Source of the DNA: Longitalea arenae
GTDB taxonomy: Bacteria; Bacteroidota; Bacteroidia; Chitinophagales; Chitinophagaceae
Assembly: GCF_016924755.1 (NCBI RefSeq)
Contig: NZ_JAFFJX010000019.1
Location: 1-64,000 of the forward strand
Length of the DNA stretch: 64,000 nucleotides
Direction of reading: 5' to 3'
A program made the translations under genes and the position numbers. This document shows positions 63,955 through 64,000 of the stretch, piece after piece. Below the pieces are notes generated by a model, which was not told the origin of the DNA, did no database searches, and worked only from the letters and a program-made list of their open reading frames with translations. Every line of letters begins with the position of its first letter. Positions within the stretch are counted from its first letter, which is position 1.

Positions 63955-64000
63955 ATGATAAGTAAGTGTTCCCTAACCACACTTCTGCTCATCATCTCCG
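63955..64000 (+). CDS. 5' end of an exported protein gene (cut by window edge)
   Basis: The last 46 bases give ATG followed by MISKCSLTTLLLIIS, a short basic start and then a leucine/isoleucine-rich stretch, as in a signal peptide. The frame is open to the window edge, so the product cannot be named. Confidence 0.4.
   Translation, partial: MISKCSLTTLLLIIS

Overview
The window looks like chromosome of a Bacteroidota bacterium, most likely family Chitinophagaceae (Niastella/Chitinophaga-like). Supporting signs are a SusC/SusD pair controlled by an ECF sigma/FecR pair, PorP/SprF and OmpA-type type IX secretion (T9SS) partners, very large T9SS type B cargo proteins, a PL11 pectin lyase with a T9SS tail, and promoters of the Bacteroidota form TTTG-N19-TAnnTTTG (clearest before the tRNA-Ser gene). 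The genus is inferred; no marker gene is present to prove it.

Layout. 1-0.9 kb: the end of an ISAon1/ISL3-type insertion sequence beside tRNA-Ser(UGA). 1.3-8.3 kb: a small P-loop ATPase, a secreted alpha/beta hydrolase, then a two-gene unit made of a metacaspase-subtilisin fusion protease and a CHAT (caspase-fold) protein, converging on a nitrilase-family amidohydrolase. 8.5-16.1 kb: small metabolic and regulatory genes (GNAT, AhpD-like, DGPF/YCII protein with an ECF42-type sigma factor, DUF488, AraC regulator, a free-standing T9SS-sorting-domain-like protein, a single-domain response regulator). 16.3-39.4 kb, all on the minus strand: a cell-surface/T9SS block with two CHU_C-tailed adhesins (4089 and 1416 aa), two PorP/SprF proteins, a PorE-like OmpA protein, a collagen-like lipoprotein and two membrane-associated proteins. 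39.7-49.4 kb, minus strand: a nutrient-uptake locus read in the order ECF sigma, FecR, SusC, SusD, zinc metallopeptidase lipoprotein, DUF4302 lipoprotein. 49.9-64 kb: a lone ECF-like sigma factor, a TerB-like protein, a gamma-glutamyltransferase, an L,D-transpeptidase, small proteins, a flavin amine oxidase, a nucleotide pyrophosphatase/phosphodiesterase, a PL11 rhamnogalacturonan lyase and a DUF1905/YdeI protein, ending in a gene-poor AT-rich stretch with the start of a further exported protein.

How the parts work together. The PorP/SprF and OmpA proteins are the expected outer-membrane partners for export and anchoring of the two neighbouring giant adhesins. The SusCD locus encodes a TonB-dependent importer with a surface peptidase, switched by transmembrane signalling through FecR to its sigma factor. 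The most unusual unit is the metacaspase-subtilisin fusion plus CHAT protein: three protease folds in two adjacent cytoplasmic proteins, which suggests a proteolytic cascade, possibly in defence or regulated cell death. At the DNA level, degenerate 7-8 bp tandem repeats and a family of CCGTG hairpins sit again and again at the 3' ends of genes.
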